Origin: Pseudomonadota bacterium
GTDB taxonomy: Bacteria; Pseudomonadota; Gammaproteobacteria; Xanthomonadales; Xanthomonadaceae
Direction: 5' to 3'
Length of the DNA: 11,474 nucleotides
NCBI GenBank assembly: GCA_025355485.1
Contig: JANXZP010000083.1
Coordinates: 1-11,474 of the forward strand
In this document: piece by piece, positions 1-6,360 of the stretch
How the letters are laid out: each line of letters opens with the position of its first letter
Position numbering within the stretch: the stretch's first letter is position 1
The notes under the pieces: generated by a model
What the model saw: the letters and a program-made list of their open reading frames with translations, nothing else
Database searches by the model: none
What the model was told of the DNA's origin: nothing
Position numbers and translations under genes: made by a program

Positions 1-146
1 CCGCCGGCTTCGTGTTCGAAGGCGAAAGCGACGTGCTGCGCAACCCGGCGGACGACCACAAGGTGAAAGTGTTCGACAAGTCGATCCGCGGCCACACCGA
101 CCAGTTCGTGTTCAAGTTCCGCAAGCCGAAGACCGCCGCGCACTGA
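1..146 (+). CDS. Class I SAM-dependent methyltransferase (COG4798-like), C-terminal fragment
   Basis: Only the last 47 codons are inside the window, read in the frame beginning at base 3 and ending with TGA at 144-146. The fragment contains a run resembling GESDVLRNPADDHKVKVFD, followed by IRGHTDQFVFKFRKP. This 'LRNPADD...VFD...RG.TDQFV.RFRKP' ending is what I recall from predicted periplasmic-type methyltransferases of the COG4798 family, where it forms the last beta strands of the fold. The SAM-binding part lies upstream of the window, so neither activity nor signal peptide can be checked. The assignment rests on family recognition of the tail only; substrate unknown. A GC-rich hairpin follows 14 nt after the stop. 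Confidence 0.7.
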   Translation, partial: AGFVFEGESDVLRNPADDHKVKVFDKSIRGHTDQFVFKFRKPKTAAH

Positions 147-160
147 CGTCCTGTCGGCCA

Positions 161-186
161 GCCGGGCGCGCGGAACGGCGCCCGGC
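161..186 (+). terminator. GC-rich hairpin after methyltransferase gene, possible terminator
   Basis: GCCGGGCGC (161-169) and GCGCCCGGC (178-186) are perfect 9-bp complementary arms around an 8-nt loop, beginning 14 nt downstream of the methyltransferase stop codon. No T-run follows (ATTGATG), so this is not a canonical intrinsic terminator. It could be a U-less terminator or an mRNA 3'-end stabiliser. It also sits just before the putative promoter of the ada-alkA gene, so it separates the two transcription units. Confidence 0.5.
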
Positions 187-228
187 ATTGATGTCCGAAA
201 ACGGCGAGTTTTCGGCTGCGACCGGCTC

Positions 229-234
229 TATCAT
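229..234 (+). promoter_or_regulatory. -10 element TATCAT placed for a leaderless ada-alkA mRNA
   Basis: TATCAT matches 5 of 6 bases of the sigma-70 -10 consensus. Exactly 6 nt (GCGGGC) separate it from the ATG at 241, so transcription would be expected to start at or within a base or two of the start codon. No Shine-Dalgarno sequence is visible upstream of the ATG, which fits leaderless initiation. No convincing -35 is seen 16-18 nt upstream, which would suit an activator-dependent promoter such as an Ada-controlled one. I did not find a recognisable Ada box. Confidence 0.45.
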
Positions 235-240
235 GCGGGC

Positions 241-1707
241 ATGTCCTACCCGACCATGCCCTCGCCCGCCATCTGCGACCGCGCACGCGCTTCGAAAGAC
301 GCGCGCTTCGACGGCTTGTTCTTCACCGCAGTGCGCAGCACGCATATCTACTGCCGGCCGGTGTGTCCGGCACCGACGCCGAAGCGCCAGAACGTCACGT
401 ATTACCCGACCGCTGCCGCAGCGACTGCTGACGGATATCGGCCGTGCCTGCGTTGCCGGCCCGAACTGTCGCCGGAAGCGCATGCGCGCGGCGGCGACGA
501 CACGGTGCAACGTGCGCTCGCGCTGATCGCGGACGGCGCGTTGCAGGATGCTTCGATCGAAACGCTGGCGGCGCAAGTCGGCATTGGTTCGCGGCAATTG
601 CGTCGCGTGTTCCTCGCTCGCACGGGCGCGACGCCGATCGCGGTGCACACGACGCGCCGGCTGTTGCTCGCGAAACAATTGTTGACGGAAACGACGCTGC
701 CGGTGACGCAGGTCGCGCTCGCAGCCGGCTTCAACAGCTTGCGGCGATTCAACACGGCGTTCCTCGAAGGTTGCGGGATGGCCCCCAGCGCAATCCGTCG
801 GCAGCGCGGCGAAACGCCGAGCGGTGCGCTGACGTTACGGCTCGGCTATCGCCCTCCGCTGGATTTCACGACGATGCTCGCGTTCCTGGCGAGGCGCGCG
901 ATTCCCGGCATCGAGCATGTCGGCGTGGACAGCTACGAACGCGTGATCGGCGCGACGGACGCGTCGACATGGATTCGCGTTACCGCAAGCCGCACAAAAC
1001 CCGAACTGCTACTGGAAATTTCCGACGCCGACCCGCGCGCGATTCCCGACATCGTGCGGCGCGTGCGCCGAATGTTCGACCTCGACGCGGATCTCGCGGC
1101 AGTGCAGGCGGTGTTGCGTGTCGAACCTTTGCTCGCGAAGGCGATCAGGAAGCGTCCGGGGCTACGCGTTCCGGGCGGTTGGGACGGCTTCGAGATCGCG
1201 GTGCGTGCGGTGCTTGGCCAGCAGATCAGCGTAGCCGGTGCGACAACGCTCGCCCGACGGCTTGTCGATGCATACGGCGAAACGCGCACACAATCGCGCG
1301 AAGGATTGGATCGCACATTCCCGACACCGCAGCACCTGCACGATGCGCCGCTGGAAGCGATCGGCCTGCCCAAGTCTCGCGCCGCAACCTTGCGTTCATT
1401 GGCCGCAGCCGTCGCGGATGGTCGTGTCGATTTCAGCGTGGGCCAGCGCCTCGACACGTTCGTCGAACACATGAGCGCGCTGCCCGGCATCGGGGCGTGG
1501 ACTTCGCATTACATCGCGCTGCGCGCGCTCGGCCATCCGGATGCATTTCCGGCTGGCGACCTCGTGCTGCAGCAGATGCTCGGCGACGACAAAAGGCTGA
1601 GCGAACGCGCGACCGATGCACGCTCGCAGACCTGGCGACCTTGGCGTGCTTACGCGGTGTTGCATTTTTGGCATCTTGCGAACGATCAAGCGAAGGAGAA
1701 ACGGTGA
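241..1707 (+). CDS. Ada methyl-sensor / AraC-type HTH / AlkA 3-methyladenine DNA glycosylase fusion
   Basis: This 488-aa protein joins three parts of the adaptive response to DNA alkylation. Residues about 10-80 are the Ada methylphosphotriester domain, with the zinc/acceptor cysteines C38, C42, C69 and C72 (YCRPVC and RPCLRC) at the same residue numbers as in E. coli Ada. Residues about 88-190 are an AraC-type double helix-turn-helix. From about 195 to the end is an AlkA-type glycosylase with the helix-hairpin-helix LPGIGAWTS (414-422) and catalytic Asp440, 20 residues after the motif Trp, as in AlkA. The Ogt (O6-methylguanine) domain of classical Ada is missing and is supplied by the next gene, whose start overlaps this stop by one base. 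Likely role: C38 accepts a methyl from a DNA phosphotriester, turning the protein into a transcription activator, while the C-domain removes alkylated bases. Start ATG 241 is chosen because it gives Ada-like numbering; there is no SD and it may be leaderless. An Ada-AlkA fusion beside ogt is also known in Mycobacterium. Confidence 0.93.
   Translation: MSYPTMPSPAICDRARASKDARFDGLFFTAVRSTHIYCRPVCPAPTPKRQNVTYYPTAAAATADGYRPCLRCRPELSPEAHARGGDDTVQRALALIADGALQDASIETLAAQVGIGSRQLRRVFLARTGATPIAVHTTRRLLLAKQLLTETTLPVTQVALAAGFNSLRRFNTAFLEGCGMAPSAIRRQRGETPSGALTLRLGYRPPLDFTTMLAFLARRAIPGIEHVGVDSYERVIGATDASTWIRVTASRTKPELLLEISDADPRAIPDIVRRVRRMFDLDADLAAVQAVLRVEPLLAKAIRKRPGLRVPGGWDGFEIAVRAVLGQQISVAGATTLARRLVDAYGETRTQSREGLDRTFPTPQHLHDAPLEAIGLPKSRAATLRSLAAAVADGRVDFSVGQRLDTFVEHMSALPGIGAWTSHYIALRALGHPDAFPAGDLVLQQMLGDDKRLSERATDARSQTWRPWRAYAVLHFWHLANDQAKEKR
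1695..1698 (+). promoter_or_regulatory. Ribosome binding site of ogt
   Basis: GGAG lies within GAAGGAGAAA, 8 nt before the ATG at 1707, inside the last codons of the ada-alkA fusion. It fixes the ATG as the ogt start rather than the GTG immediately before it at 1704. Together with the one-base stop/start overlap it indicates that both genes are translated from one mRNA. Confidence 0.75.
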
Positions 1708-2195
1708 TGTGGTTCGATGCGTTCAAGACGAAGATCGGCATGCTGACCGTCGCGGCGGACGACAGCGGCATCCACTATGTGCTGTTCCCCGAGAACAAAT
1801 ACGACGCGCCGGATCGTGCAAGTTGGAAGCGCGACGCGAATGCATTGCGCGAGCCGCGCGAACAACTGCTCGCGTATTTCGCAGGCGAGCGCAATACGTT
1901 CGACTTGCCGCTTGCGCCGCAAGGCACACCGTTCCAGTTGAAGGTCTGGAAGACGCTCGCGCAGATTCCGTACGGCGCGACCTGGAGCTACAGTCAGCTC
2001 GCCGCGCGCGTCGGTTCGCCGAAAGCGGTACGCGCGGTCGGTTCCGCGAATGGCCGCAACCCGTTGCCGATCGTGCTGCCCTGCCATCGCGTGATCGGAA
2101 GCGACGGCAGCCTGACCGGCTTCGGCGGCGGGCTACCGCTCAAGCAGTTCCTGCTCGAACACGAAGGCGTCGGGCAGGCGCGGCTCGCGCTGTGA
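1707..2195 (+). CDS. ogt: Methylated-DNA-[protein]-cysteine S-methyltransferase (O6-alkylguanine repair)
   Basis: 162 aa, the usual size of a single-domain Ogt. It transfers a methyl group from O6-methylguanine (and O4-methylthymine) in DNA to its own cysteine in a suicidal, cytosolic reaction. The active-site motif LPCHRVIG is present with acceptor Cys126. Before it come the DNA-binding helix segment YSQLAARVGSPKAVRAVG and the Asn hinge in ANGRNP, and after it the conserved GFGGGLPLKQFLLEHEG. The N-domain (residues 1 to about 75) is the poorly conserved RNase H-like part. The ATG overlaps the upstream TGA by one base and has a strong GGAG at 8 nt spacing, so translational coupling to the Ada-AlkA fusion is expected. 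The two genes together reproduce the full E. coli Ada plus AlkA activity set. Confidence 0.95.
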   Translation: MWFDAFKTKIGMLTVAADDSGIHYVLFPENKYDAPDRASWKRDANALREPREQLLAYFAGERNTFDLPLAPQGTPFQLKVWKTLAQIPYGATWSYSQLAARVGSPKAVRAVGSANGRNPLPIVLPCHRVIGSDGSLTGFGGGLPLKQFLLEHEGVGQARLAL

Positions 2196-2206
2196 TGTTC
2201 AGCGCG
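2186..2206. terminator. Hairpin spanning both stop codons of the convergent ogt / NTF2-like pair
   Basis: CGCGCTG (2186-2192) pairs perfectly with CAGCGCG (2200-2206) around the 7-nt loop TGATGTT. The loop holds the ogt stop TGA (2193-2195); the minus-strand stop of the facing gene (2199-2201) lies at the loop/right-arm junction. Only 3 bp separate the two coding regions, so any termination in both directions must use this element or lie inside the opposite gene. There is no T-run on either side, so the terminator role is tentative. Confidence 0.35.
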
Positions 2207-2837
2207 GCGCGGCCTGGCAGCTTTTCGGCAGTGCAGCGACGAGCTGGGCGACTTCATCCGCAGTGACCGCATGCATCGGCGTGGCGCTGCTGTCGAACAG
2301 TACGCGCCATTTGCCGTCGCGGTTCCTGCTCCAGGTCGAGATGAACTCGCCGATCCGGTAACGCTGTTTCGCGTTCGGTCGCAGGTCTTCCAGCCACGCC
2401 GGGCCGCGCGAAATAGCGAGGTTACCGTCGCCGCCGATAGTGACGATCGCTGGCGACCAGCGCAGCTTGATCTGCTTGCCTTCGACAATCTCCTTCCAGT
2501 CGCCGACCACCGCGGCGCGGCCGTGCACCGGCACGCGCGTGCCTGCGTTGAACGCAGCCTGCGGATCGACGTGTTCGGCGAACGCTGCCGCGTCGTGATG
2601 CTCGACGCTGGTCGCGAAGCTGCGTTCGCGATCCCAGACCTCGCATTCGGCGGGGCTGAGCGCGGCGGTCACGACTTCGACCCTGGTCTGCGGCTTCGCC
2701 TGCGGAACTTCGACGGTCTTGGTGACCGTTTTCGGAGTTGCCGTTGGTTTGACCGGCGGCGATGCGAATGCGAGGGACGCGGCGATAGCCAAGGTCAGTG
2801 TGAACGTGGCTGTGACGACAGGGTTGCGAGGGCGCAT
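2199..2837 (-). CDS. Secreted SnoaL/DUF4440-like (NTF2-fold) protein
   Basis: 212 aa. The start ATG has GGAG 8 nt upstream (CTCC at 2846-2849 on the plus strand). Residues 1-26 form a Sec-type signal peptide: Arg-containing n-region, a hydrophobic stretch, and a likely cut near AFA|SPP. A Pro/Thr/Lys/Val-rich linker (about 27-58) follows. From about 63 to 185 is a domain with the DUF4440/SnoaL pattern: ECEVWDRERSFATSVEHHD, then AFAEHVDPQAAFN, a central GRAAVVGDWKEIV, and the closing strands FISTWSRNRDGKWRVLFD. NTF2-fold proteins of this type include enzymes and small-ligand binders, so no reaction can be assigned. It follows modB on the same strand after 64 bp, where modC would normally be, but has no visible link to molybdate. 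Its own SD and the intergenic gap allow independent transcription. Confidence 0.8.
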   Translation of the reverse strand: MRPRNPVVTATFTLTLAIAASLAFASPPVKPTATPKTVTKTVEVPQAKPQTRVEVVTAALSPAECEVWDRERSFATSVEHHDAAAFAEHVDPQAAFNAGTRVPVHGRAAVVGDWKEIVEGKQIKLRWSPAIVTIGGDGNLAISRGPAWLEDLRPNAKQRYRIGEFISTWSRNRDGKWRVLFDSSATPMHAVTADEVAQLVAALPKSCQAAPR

Positions 2838-2901
2838 GCAGTGTTCTCCGCGAGTTTGGCGAAGCCTAAGCCGTGATCCATCGATTGGAGCGTGCCAGAA
2901 G

Positions 2902-3591
2902 TCAGCGTCGGTTGCGCAGCGCGCGCCGGGTCAGCCATTCCGATGCGGCCAGCGCGCCGAGCGAGAGCAGCACCGACACGATCGCGAGCCGCCAGATGCC
3001 GGCGTCTCCGTTCGGTACCTGGGTCAGCGACTGGATCGCGAGGGAGATCGTTTGCGTTTCGCCCGGGATATTCGACACGAAGGTGATGGTCGCGCCGAAT
3101 TCGCCGAGCGCCTTCGCGAACGCGAGCGTGATGCCGGCGGCGATCCCTGGCAGGCTCAGCGGCAGCAGCACGCGCCAGAAGCGCTGCCACGGCGGCGCGC
3201 CCAGGCTGGCGGCGATTTCGTCGAGCTCGCGCGGGATCGCTTCGATCGACAGCCGCACCGAGCGCACGAACAACGGGAACGCCATCACCGCGGCGGCGAT
3301 CACCGCGCCGGTCCAGCGGAACGCGACGCTGATCCCGAACCAGTGCTCGAGCCGTTCGCCGATCGCGCCGTGGCGGCCGAACAGCACGAGCAGCGCGTAG
3401 CCGGTCAGCACCGGCGGCAGCACCAGCGGCAGATGCACGAGCGCGTCGAACAGGATCTTGCCGCGAAAACGCCAGCGCGCGAGCACGTAGGCGACACCGA
3501 CCGCGAACGGCAACGCGACCACGATCGCGAACGCCGCGACGCGCACCGACAATGCGATCGCATCGGTTTCCGCGGCGGTGAAGGCGATCAT
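2902..3591 (-). CDS. modB: Molybdate ABC transporter permease
   Basis: 229 aa, the normal ModB length. It is the inner-membrane subunit that passes molybdate from periplasmic ModA into the cytoplasm. Five or so hydrophobic segments are visible: about 11-39, 51-72, 90-110, 145-172 and 200-220. The permease EAA loop lies at about 121-150 (ELDEIAASLGAPPWQRFWRV), the site that docks the ATPase ModC. Conserved ModB stretches include HLPLVLPPVLTGY and ALGEFGATITFVSNIPGET. The start ATG lies 18 bp after the modA stop, typical of an operon, although its SD is weak. The partner ATPase gene modC is not downstream; an unrelated secreted protein takes that place. The permease therefore needs an ATPase encoded elsewhere. 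The sequence shows no frameshift or internal stop. Confidence 0.93.
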   Translation of the reverse strand: MIAFTAAETDAIALSVRVAAFAIVVALPFAVGVAYVLARWRFRGKILFDALVHLPLVLPPVLTGYALLVLFGRHGAIGERLEHWFGISVAFRWTGAVIAAAVMAFPLFVRSVRLSIEAIPRELDEIAASLGAPPWQRFWRVLLPLSLPGIAAGITLAFAKALGEFGATITFVSNIPGETQTISLAIQSLTQVPNGDAGIWRLAIVSVLLSLGALAASEWLTRRALRNRR

Positions 3592-3609
3592 GCTTCGCGA
3601 AAGTCCACG

Positions 3610-4380
3610 TCAGCGGCCGTCGGTGAAACCGGCGCGGCGGAAGATCGCAACGGCCTGCTTGCCGCGCAGGAATTCGAGGAATGCCGCAGCGGCTTTCGGA
3701 TCGGTAGCGCCGGTGGTACGCGCGGCCGGATACACGATCGATGCGTGGGTGGTGTCGGTGAATGTCGCGAGTATCTTCACGCGCGGCTCGGCGCGTGCAT
3801 CGGTCAGATAGACGATGCCAAGCGGCGTATCGCCGCGCGCGACGAACTCCAGCGCAGCGCGCACGTTCTCGCCTTGCGCGAGCCGCATCGCGACAGCGTT
3901 CCACAGCCCGAGTTTTTCCAGCGACTGTCGCGCGTACTTGCCCACCGGCACGCTTGTTGTTTCCGCTACAGCGAGACGACCGCTGTCCAACGCCGCCAGC
4001 AGTGCGCCATGTTTCGACGGATCCAGCGATTTCAGCGTCGATGTCGCGGGTGCGATCAACACCAGTGCGTTGCGCACCAGCACGAATCGCGACGCGGGTT
4101 CGATCAATTTGCGATCCTGCAGGTAATCCATCCATTCGACATCGGCCGACACGAACACGTCCGCCGGCGCGCCCTGCTCGACCTGCTTGGCCAATGCCGA
4201 ACTCGCCGCGTACGAAACCACGATCTTGCCGTGGCCGTCGACTTCCCAGGCTTGCGCGACGGCATCAAGGCTTTCACGCAGGCTGGCCGCGGCGAACACC
4301 GTGAGCGGACGCTCTGCTGCGGACGCTGGTGCGCAACACAGAAAAACCAGCAGGCAGGCAATCAGTCGGACGCGTCGCAT
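3610..4380 (-). CDS. modA: Molybdate-binding periplasmic protein
   Basis: 256 aa from the ATG at 4380, close to E. coli ModA. It captures molybdate (or tungstate) in the periplasm and delivers it to ModB. Residues 1-22 are a signal peptide (RR n-region, hydrophobic LIACLLVFLCC, ASA-type cleavage before ERPLTVFAAASL). Family motifs include FAAASLRESLDA (29-40), the ligand loop SYAASSALAKQVEQGAPADVF (about 57-76), ETTSVPVGKYA (140-150), and GIVYLTDA with the ligand tyrosine near 191. A longer reading frame reaches 4461, but the ATG at 4380 is preferred: it gives a proper signal peptide and has AGGA at 8 nt (TCCT, 4389-4392). It is the first gene of a modA-modB unit with an 18-bp gap. No ModE-type operator was seen upstream. 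Confidence 0.94.
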   Translation of the reverse strand: MRRVRLIACLLVFLCCAPASAAERPLTVFAAASLRESLDAVAQAWEVDGHGKIVVSYAASSALAKQVEQGAPADVFVSADVEWMDYLQDRKLIEPASRFVLVRNALVLIAPATSTLKSLDPSKHGALLAALDSGRLAVAETTSVPVGKYARQSLEKLGLWNAVAMRLAQGENVRAALEFVARGDTPLGIVYLTDARAEPRVKILATFTDTTHASIVYPAARTTGATDPKAAAAFLEFLRGKQAVAIFRRAGFTDGR

Positions 4381-4408
4381 GGGCCGATTCCTGGAATGTG
4401 TTCGCGCA

Positions 4409-4414
4409 AGGATA
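4409..4414 (-). promoter_or_regulatory. Possible -10 element of modA
   Basis: On the minus strand TATCCT (4 of 6 to TATAAT, with the key first two and last bases kept) sits so that transcription would begin near 4402. That gives a leader of about 22 nt containing the AGGA Shine-Dalgarno at 4389-4392. There is no good -35. The 199-bp stretch 4381-4579 otherwise holds only the hairpin at 4542-4569 and no gene. Confidence 0.25.
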
Positions 4415-4541
4415 GCCCAACGCGTTCGGATCCAGAACGGACGATCGACTGCGCATGTCACGACGCGCCTTCACAATCGTGCGGATGTCGGAGCGGAAGA
4501 CGCCGATGGAATCAGCGCGACCGTACGATCATGACGTAGTG

Positions 4542-4569
4542 GCGGAGCGCACCGGAATGTGCGCTCCGC
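4542..4569 (-). terminator. 11-bp perfect hairpin after the small secreted-protein gene
   Basis: GCGGAGCGCAC (4542-4552) and GTGCGCTCCGC (4559-4569) are perfect complements around the 6-nt loop CGGAAT. The stem begins 11 nt after the stop codon of the minus-strand small gene, the usual place for a terminator. No T-tract follows on either strand, so it would be a U-poor terminator or 3'-end protector. It also shields the modA promoter region from read-through. Confidence 0.6.
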
Positions 4570-4579
4570 AGAGCGATCC

Positions 4580-4894
4580 TCAATGGATCGACGGATCCAG
4601 GCGACGCAGAGCGTCGGCGGTATTGATCGCACCGGTACGTTCGATGTCTTCGCGCGTGTAGGCGCGACCGGGCGCATTCGCGCATTCGACGGCGCGCTTG
4701 CTGTGATCGTTCGTGATCGCACGCAGATGCGATCCGGTTTCGCGCAAGCAGAAGCTGTCGGCGGATTTCTCCGCTGCGGTCTGCGCGGCGGACTTGTCGA
4801 CCTTGGCCTTGTCGTCGCTGGCCGTGGCGGGGGATTGCGCGAACGCGCTACCGACGCATGCGGCGAGCAACAGCGGAAGCAGGAACTTGTTCAC
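4580..4894 (-). CDS. Small secreted protein with a TonB-receptor-plug-like C-terminus
   Basis: 104 aa. It begins at a GTG supported by GGGAG at 6-7 nt (CTCCC, 4901-4905). Residues 1-19 look like a Sec signal peptide ending AFA|Q; LAAC at 10-13 could be read as a lipobox, but the hydrophobic core would then be very short. Residues 20-45 are a charged Ala/Lys/Asp linker. Then come two cysteines, C49 (FCLRETGS) and C71 (VECANAPGR), probably a disulfide in the periplasm. The end, YTREDIERTGAINTADALRR (79-98), closely resembles the 'TREDIE.TGA.T.ADALRRLP' segment of TonB-dependent receptor plug domains. There is no barrel and no room for a full plug. I do not know its function. It has a good -10 at 4954-4959 and a hairpin behind it, so it is probably monocistronic. 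Confidence 0.75.
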   Translation of the reverse strand: MNKFLLPLLLAACVGSAFAQSPATASDDKAKVDKSAAQTAAEKSADSFCLRETGSHLRAITNDHSKRAVECANAPGRAYTREDIERTGAINTADALRRLDPSIH

Positions 4895-4953
4895 GAACTT
4901 CTCCCAGATTGGCGGGGGTGGAGCACCGCACTGCCGCGGGTTCTTCCCGTCTG

Positions 4954-4959
4954 TTTATA
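4954..4959 (-). promoter_or_regulatory. -10 element TATAAA for the small secreted-protein gene
   Basis: Minus-strand TATAAA (5 of 6 to consensus) stands out in this GC-rich DNA, 59 nt upstream of the GTG at 4894. A weak -35 with a GAC core (ACGACG) lies 16 nt further upstream. The -35 area is flanked by the inverted repeat CTACG...CGTAG (about 4962-4982), which could be an operator but is short enough to be chance. Confidence 0.45.
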
Positions 4960-5054
4960 CGCTACGGAAGCGCTGCGTCGTAGTGTCGTCTCCATCGCGT
5001 TTAAGCAGGCGTCAGCCCTGTGAACGGAACCGGATCCGGCAGGAAAGCGTCGCC

Positions 5055-5067
5055 ACAAGCCGCTTGT
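5055..5067. promoter_or_regulatory. Inverted repeat upstream of the phosphodiesterase gene
   Basis: ACAAGC-C-GCTTGT is a perfect 6-bp palindrome with a one-base centre, ending 56 nt before the ATG at 5124. It overlaps TTGTAC (5064-5069), which could be a -35 element, although no good -10 follows at normal spacing (CATGGT at 5089-5094 is weak). It may be an operator. The gene has no recognisable SD. Confidence 0.2.
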
Positions 5068-5123
5068 ACACGGTTCTCAAACCTGTGGCATGGTAAAGAC
5101 CCTCGCGCAGCTTCCTCTCGCCC

Positions 5124-6356
5124 ATGCCACGCCACGTCTTGCTGCTCGCTGCGCTGATCGTGCTGGTCGCCTGCGCACAGCAAACCGCAAGGCAGACAGC
5201 GCACACTGAACGACCAGCCTCCTTGCTGCTGGTTTCGATCGACGGCTTCCGCCCGGATTACCTCGATCGCGGCATGACCCCGACCTTGGCGCGGTTCGCG
5301 CGCGAAGGCGTGCGGGCGACCAGCATGCAGCCATCGTTTCCGACGCTGACCTTCCCGAACCACTACACGCTGGTGACCGGCCTGTATCCGGATCACCACG
5401 GCGTCGTCGCGAACACGATGGAAGATCCAGCGATTCCCGGCGTGCGTTTCGTTTCGAAGAACTACACCGCCACCGAGGAGCGTTGGTGGGACGAAGCCAC
5501 TCCGATCTGGATCAGCGCCGATCGCGCCGGCCTGCGCACGGCGACGATGTTCTGGCCGGGTTCGGACGCACCGATCCACGGCCGGCATCCAGACTACTGG
5601 CGCGCGTTCGACAAGACCGTGCCACCGATGCAACGCGTGGATCAGGTTCTGGCGTGGCTGGATCTGCCGGCTGCGCAACGCCCGCACTTCATCACCCTGT
5701 ACTTCGACGGCGTCGATCGCGCCGCACACGACCATGGCCCCGATTCGCCGGAAACGAACGCCGCGATCGCCGCAGTGGATGCCGCGCTCGCCCATCTTCG
5801 CGATGGGATAGCGCAGCGCGGATTGGAAAATGCGATCAACCTGGTGGTCGTGTCCGATCATGGCTTCGCCGCGGTGCCGGCCGATCACCATCTCGTGCTC
5901 GACGAGATCGTGCCGGTCGATGAAATCCACGCGGTCACGCTCGGCGTGCTAGCCGGTCTGCGCGCGAACCCCGGCTTCGCGGCGCGCGTCGAAACCGCAT
6001 TGCTCGCCCAACACGACCACATGCAATGCTGGCGCAAGCAGGACGTCCCCGAACGCCTGCACTACGGCCGCAATCCGCGCGTGCCGCCGCTGCTGTGCAT
6101 GCCTGACGTGGGCTGGATCATCACCACGCGCGAAGAGATGCCGACGCGCGATTACAAACTCGGCGAACACGGCTACGACAATGCCGCGCCGCTGATGCGC
6201 GCGCTGTTTATCGCACATGGACCGGCGTTCCGCAGCGGCGTGTTGTTGCCGGAGTTTCCGAACGTGGATGTGTATCCGCTGCTGGCGAAGCTGCTGGGCA
6301 TCCGCCCCGAGCGCAACGACGGCGACATTGCACCGCTACTGCCCGCGCTGCGCTGA
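5124..6356 (+). CDS. Nucleotide pyrophosphatase/phosphodiesterase (NPP/ENPP family) lipoprotein
   Basis: 410 aa, a two-zinc phosphodiesterase of the alkaline phosphatase superfamily that hydrolyses nucleotide phosphodiester and pyrophosphate bonds outside the cytoplasm. The signal peptide ends in lipobox LVAC with lipidated Cys17. All catalytic positions of the Xanthomonas NPP are present with constant offset. Zinc ligands are D40 (SIDGFRPDY), D198 and H202 (GVDRAAHDHGP), D245 and H246 (VSDHGF) and H349 (GEHGYDN). The nucleophile is T76 (FPTLTFPNHY), and the oxyanion-stabilising residue is N97. The length matches bacterial NPPs. The start ATG is fixed by the signal peptide; no SD is seen. Its end is 4 bp from the convergent hutF stop with no terminator between, so the two transcripts probably overlap. 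No neighbour explains its role; phosphate or nucleotide scavenging is the usual inference. Confidence 0.94.
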   Translation: MPRHVLLLAALIVLVACAQQTARQTAHTERPASLLLVSIDGFRPDYLDRGMTPTLARFAREGVRATSMQPSFPTLTFPNHYTLVTGLYPDHHGVVANTMEDPAIPGVRFVSKNYTATEERWWDEATPIWISADRAGLRTATMFWPGSDAPIHGRHPDYWRAFDKTVPPMQRVDQVLAWLDLPAAQRPHFITLYFDGVDRAAHDHGPDSPETNAAIAAVDAALAHLRDGIAQRGLENAINLVVVSDHGFAAVPADHHLVLDEIVPVDEIHAVTLGVLAGLRANPGFAARVETALLAQHDHMQCWRKQDVPERLHYGRNPRVPPLLCMPDVGWIITTREEMPTRDYKLGEHGYDNAAPLMRALFIAHGPAFRSGVLLPEFPNVDVYPLLAKLLGIRPERNDGDIAPLLPALR

Positions 6357-6360
6357 CGAT

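Noticed and set aside
444..1706. Plus-strand frame continuing upstream of ogt through the ada-alkA fusion
   Set aside because: It is an out-of-frame reading of the Ada-AlkA gene; ogt has its own SD and ATG at 1707.
2719..4539. 606-codon open frame on the plus strand across modA/modB
   Set aside because: It is antisense to two well-recognised genes; its Arg/Gln/His-rich translation matches no family and arises from GC-rich codon bias.
4381..4541. ModE operator upstream of modA
   Set aside because: No TATATA/TATATA-type palindrome is present in this stretch.
5962..6356. Doubt whether the NPP gene is truncated, since the ORF on the other strand is open here
   Set aside because: The catalytic H349 and a normal C-terminal end are present at the usual length.
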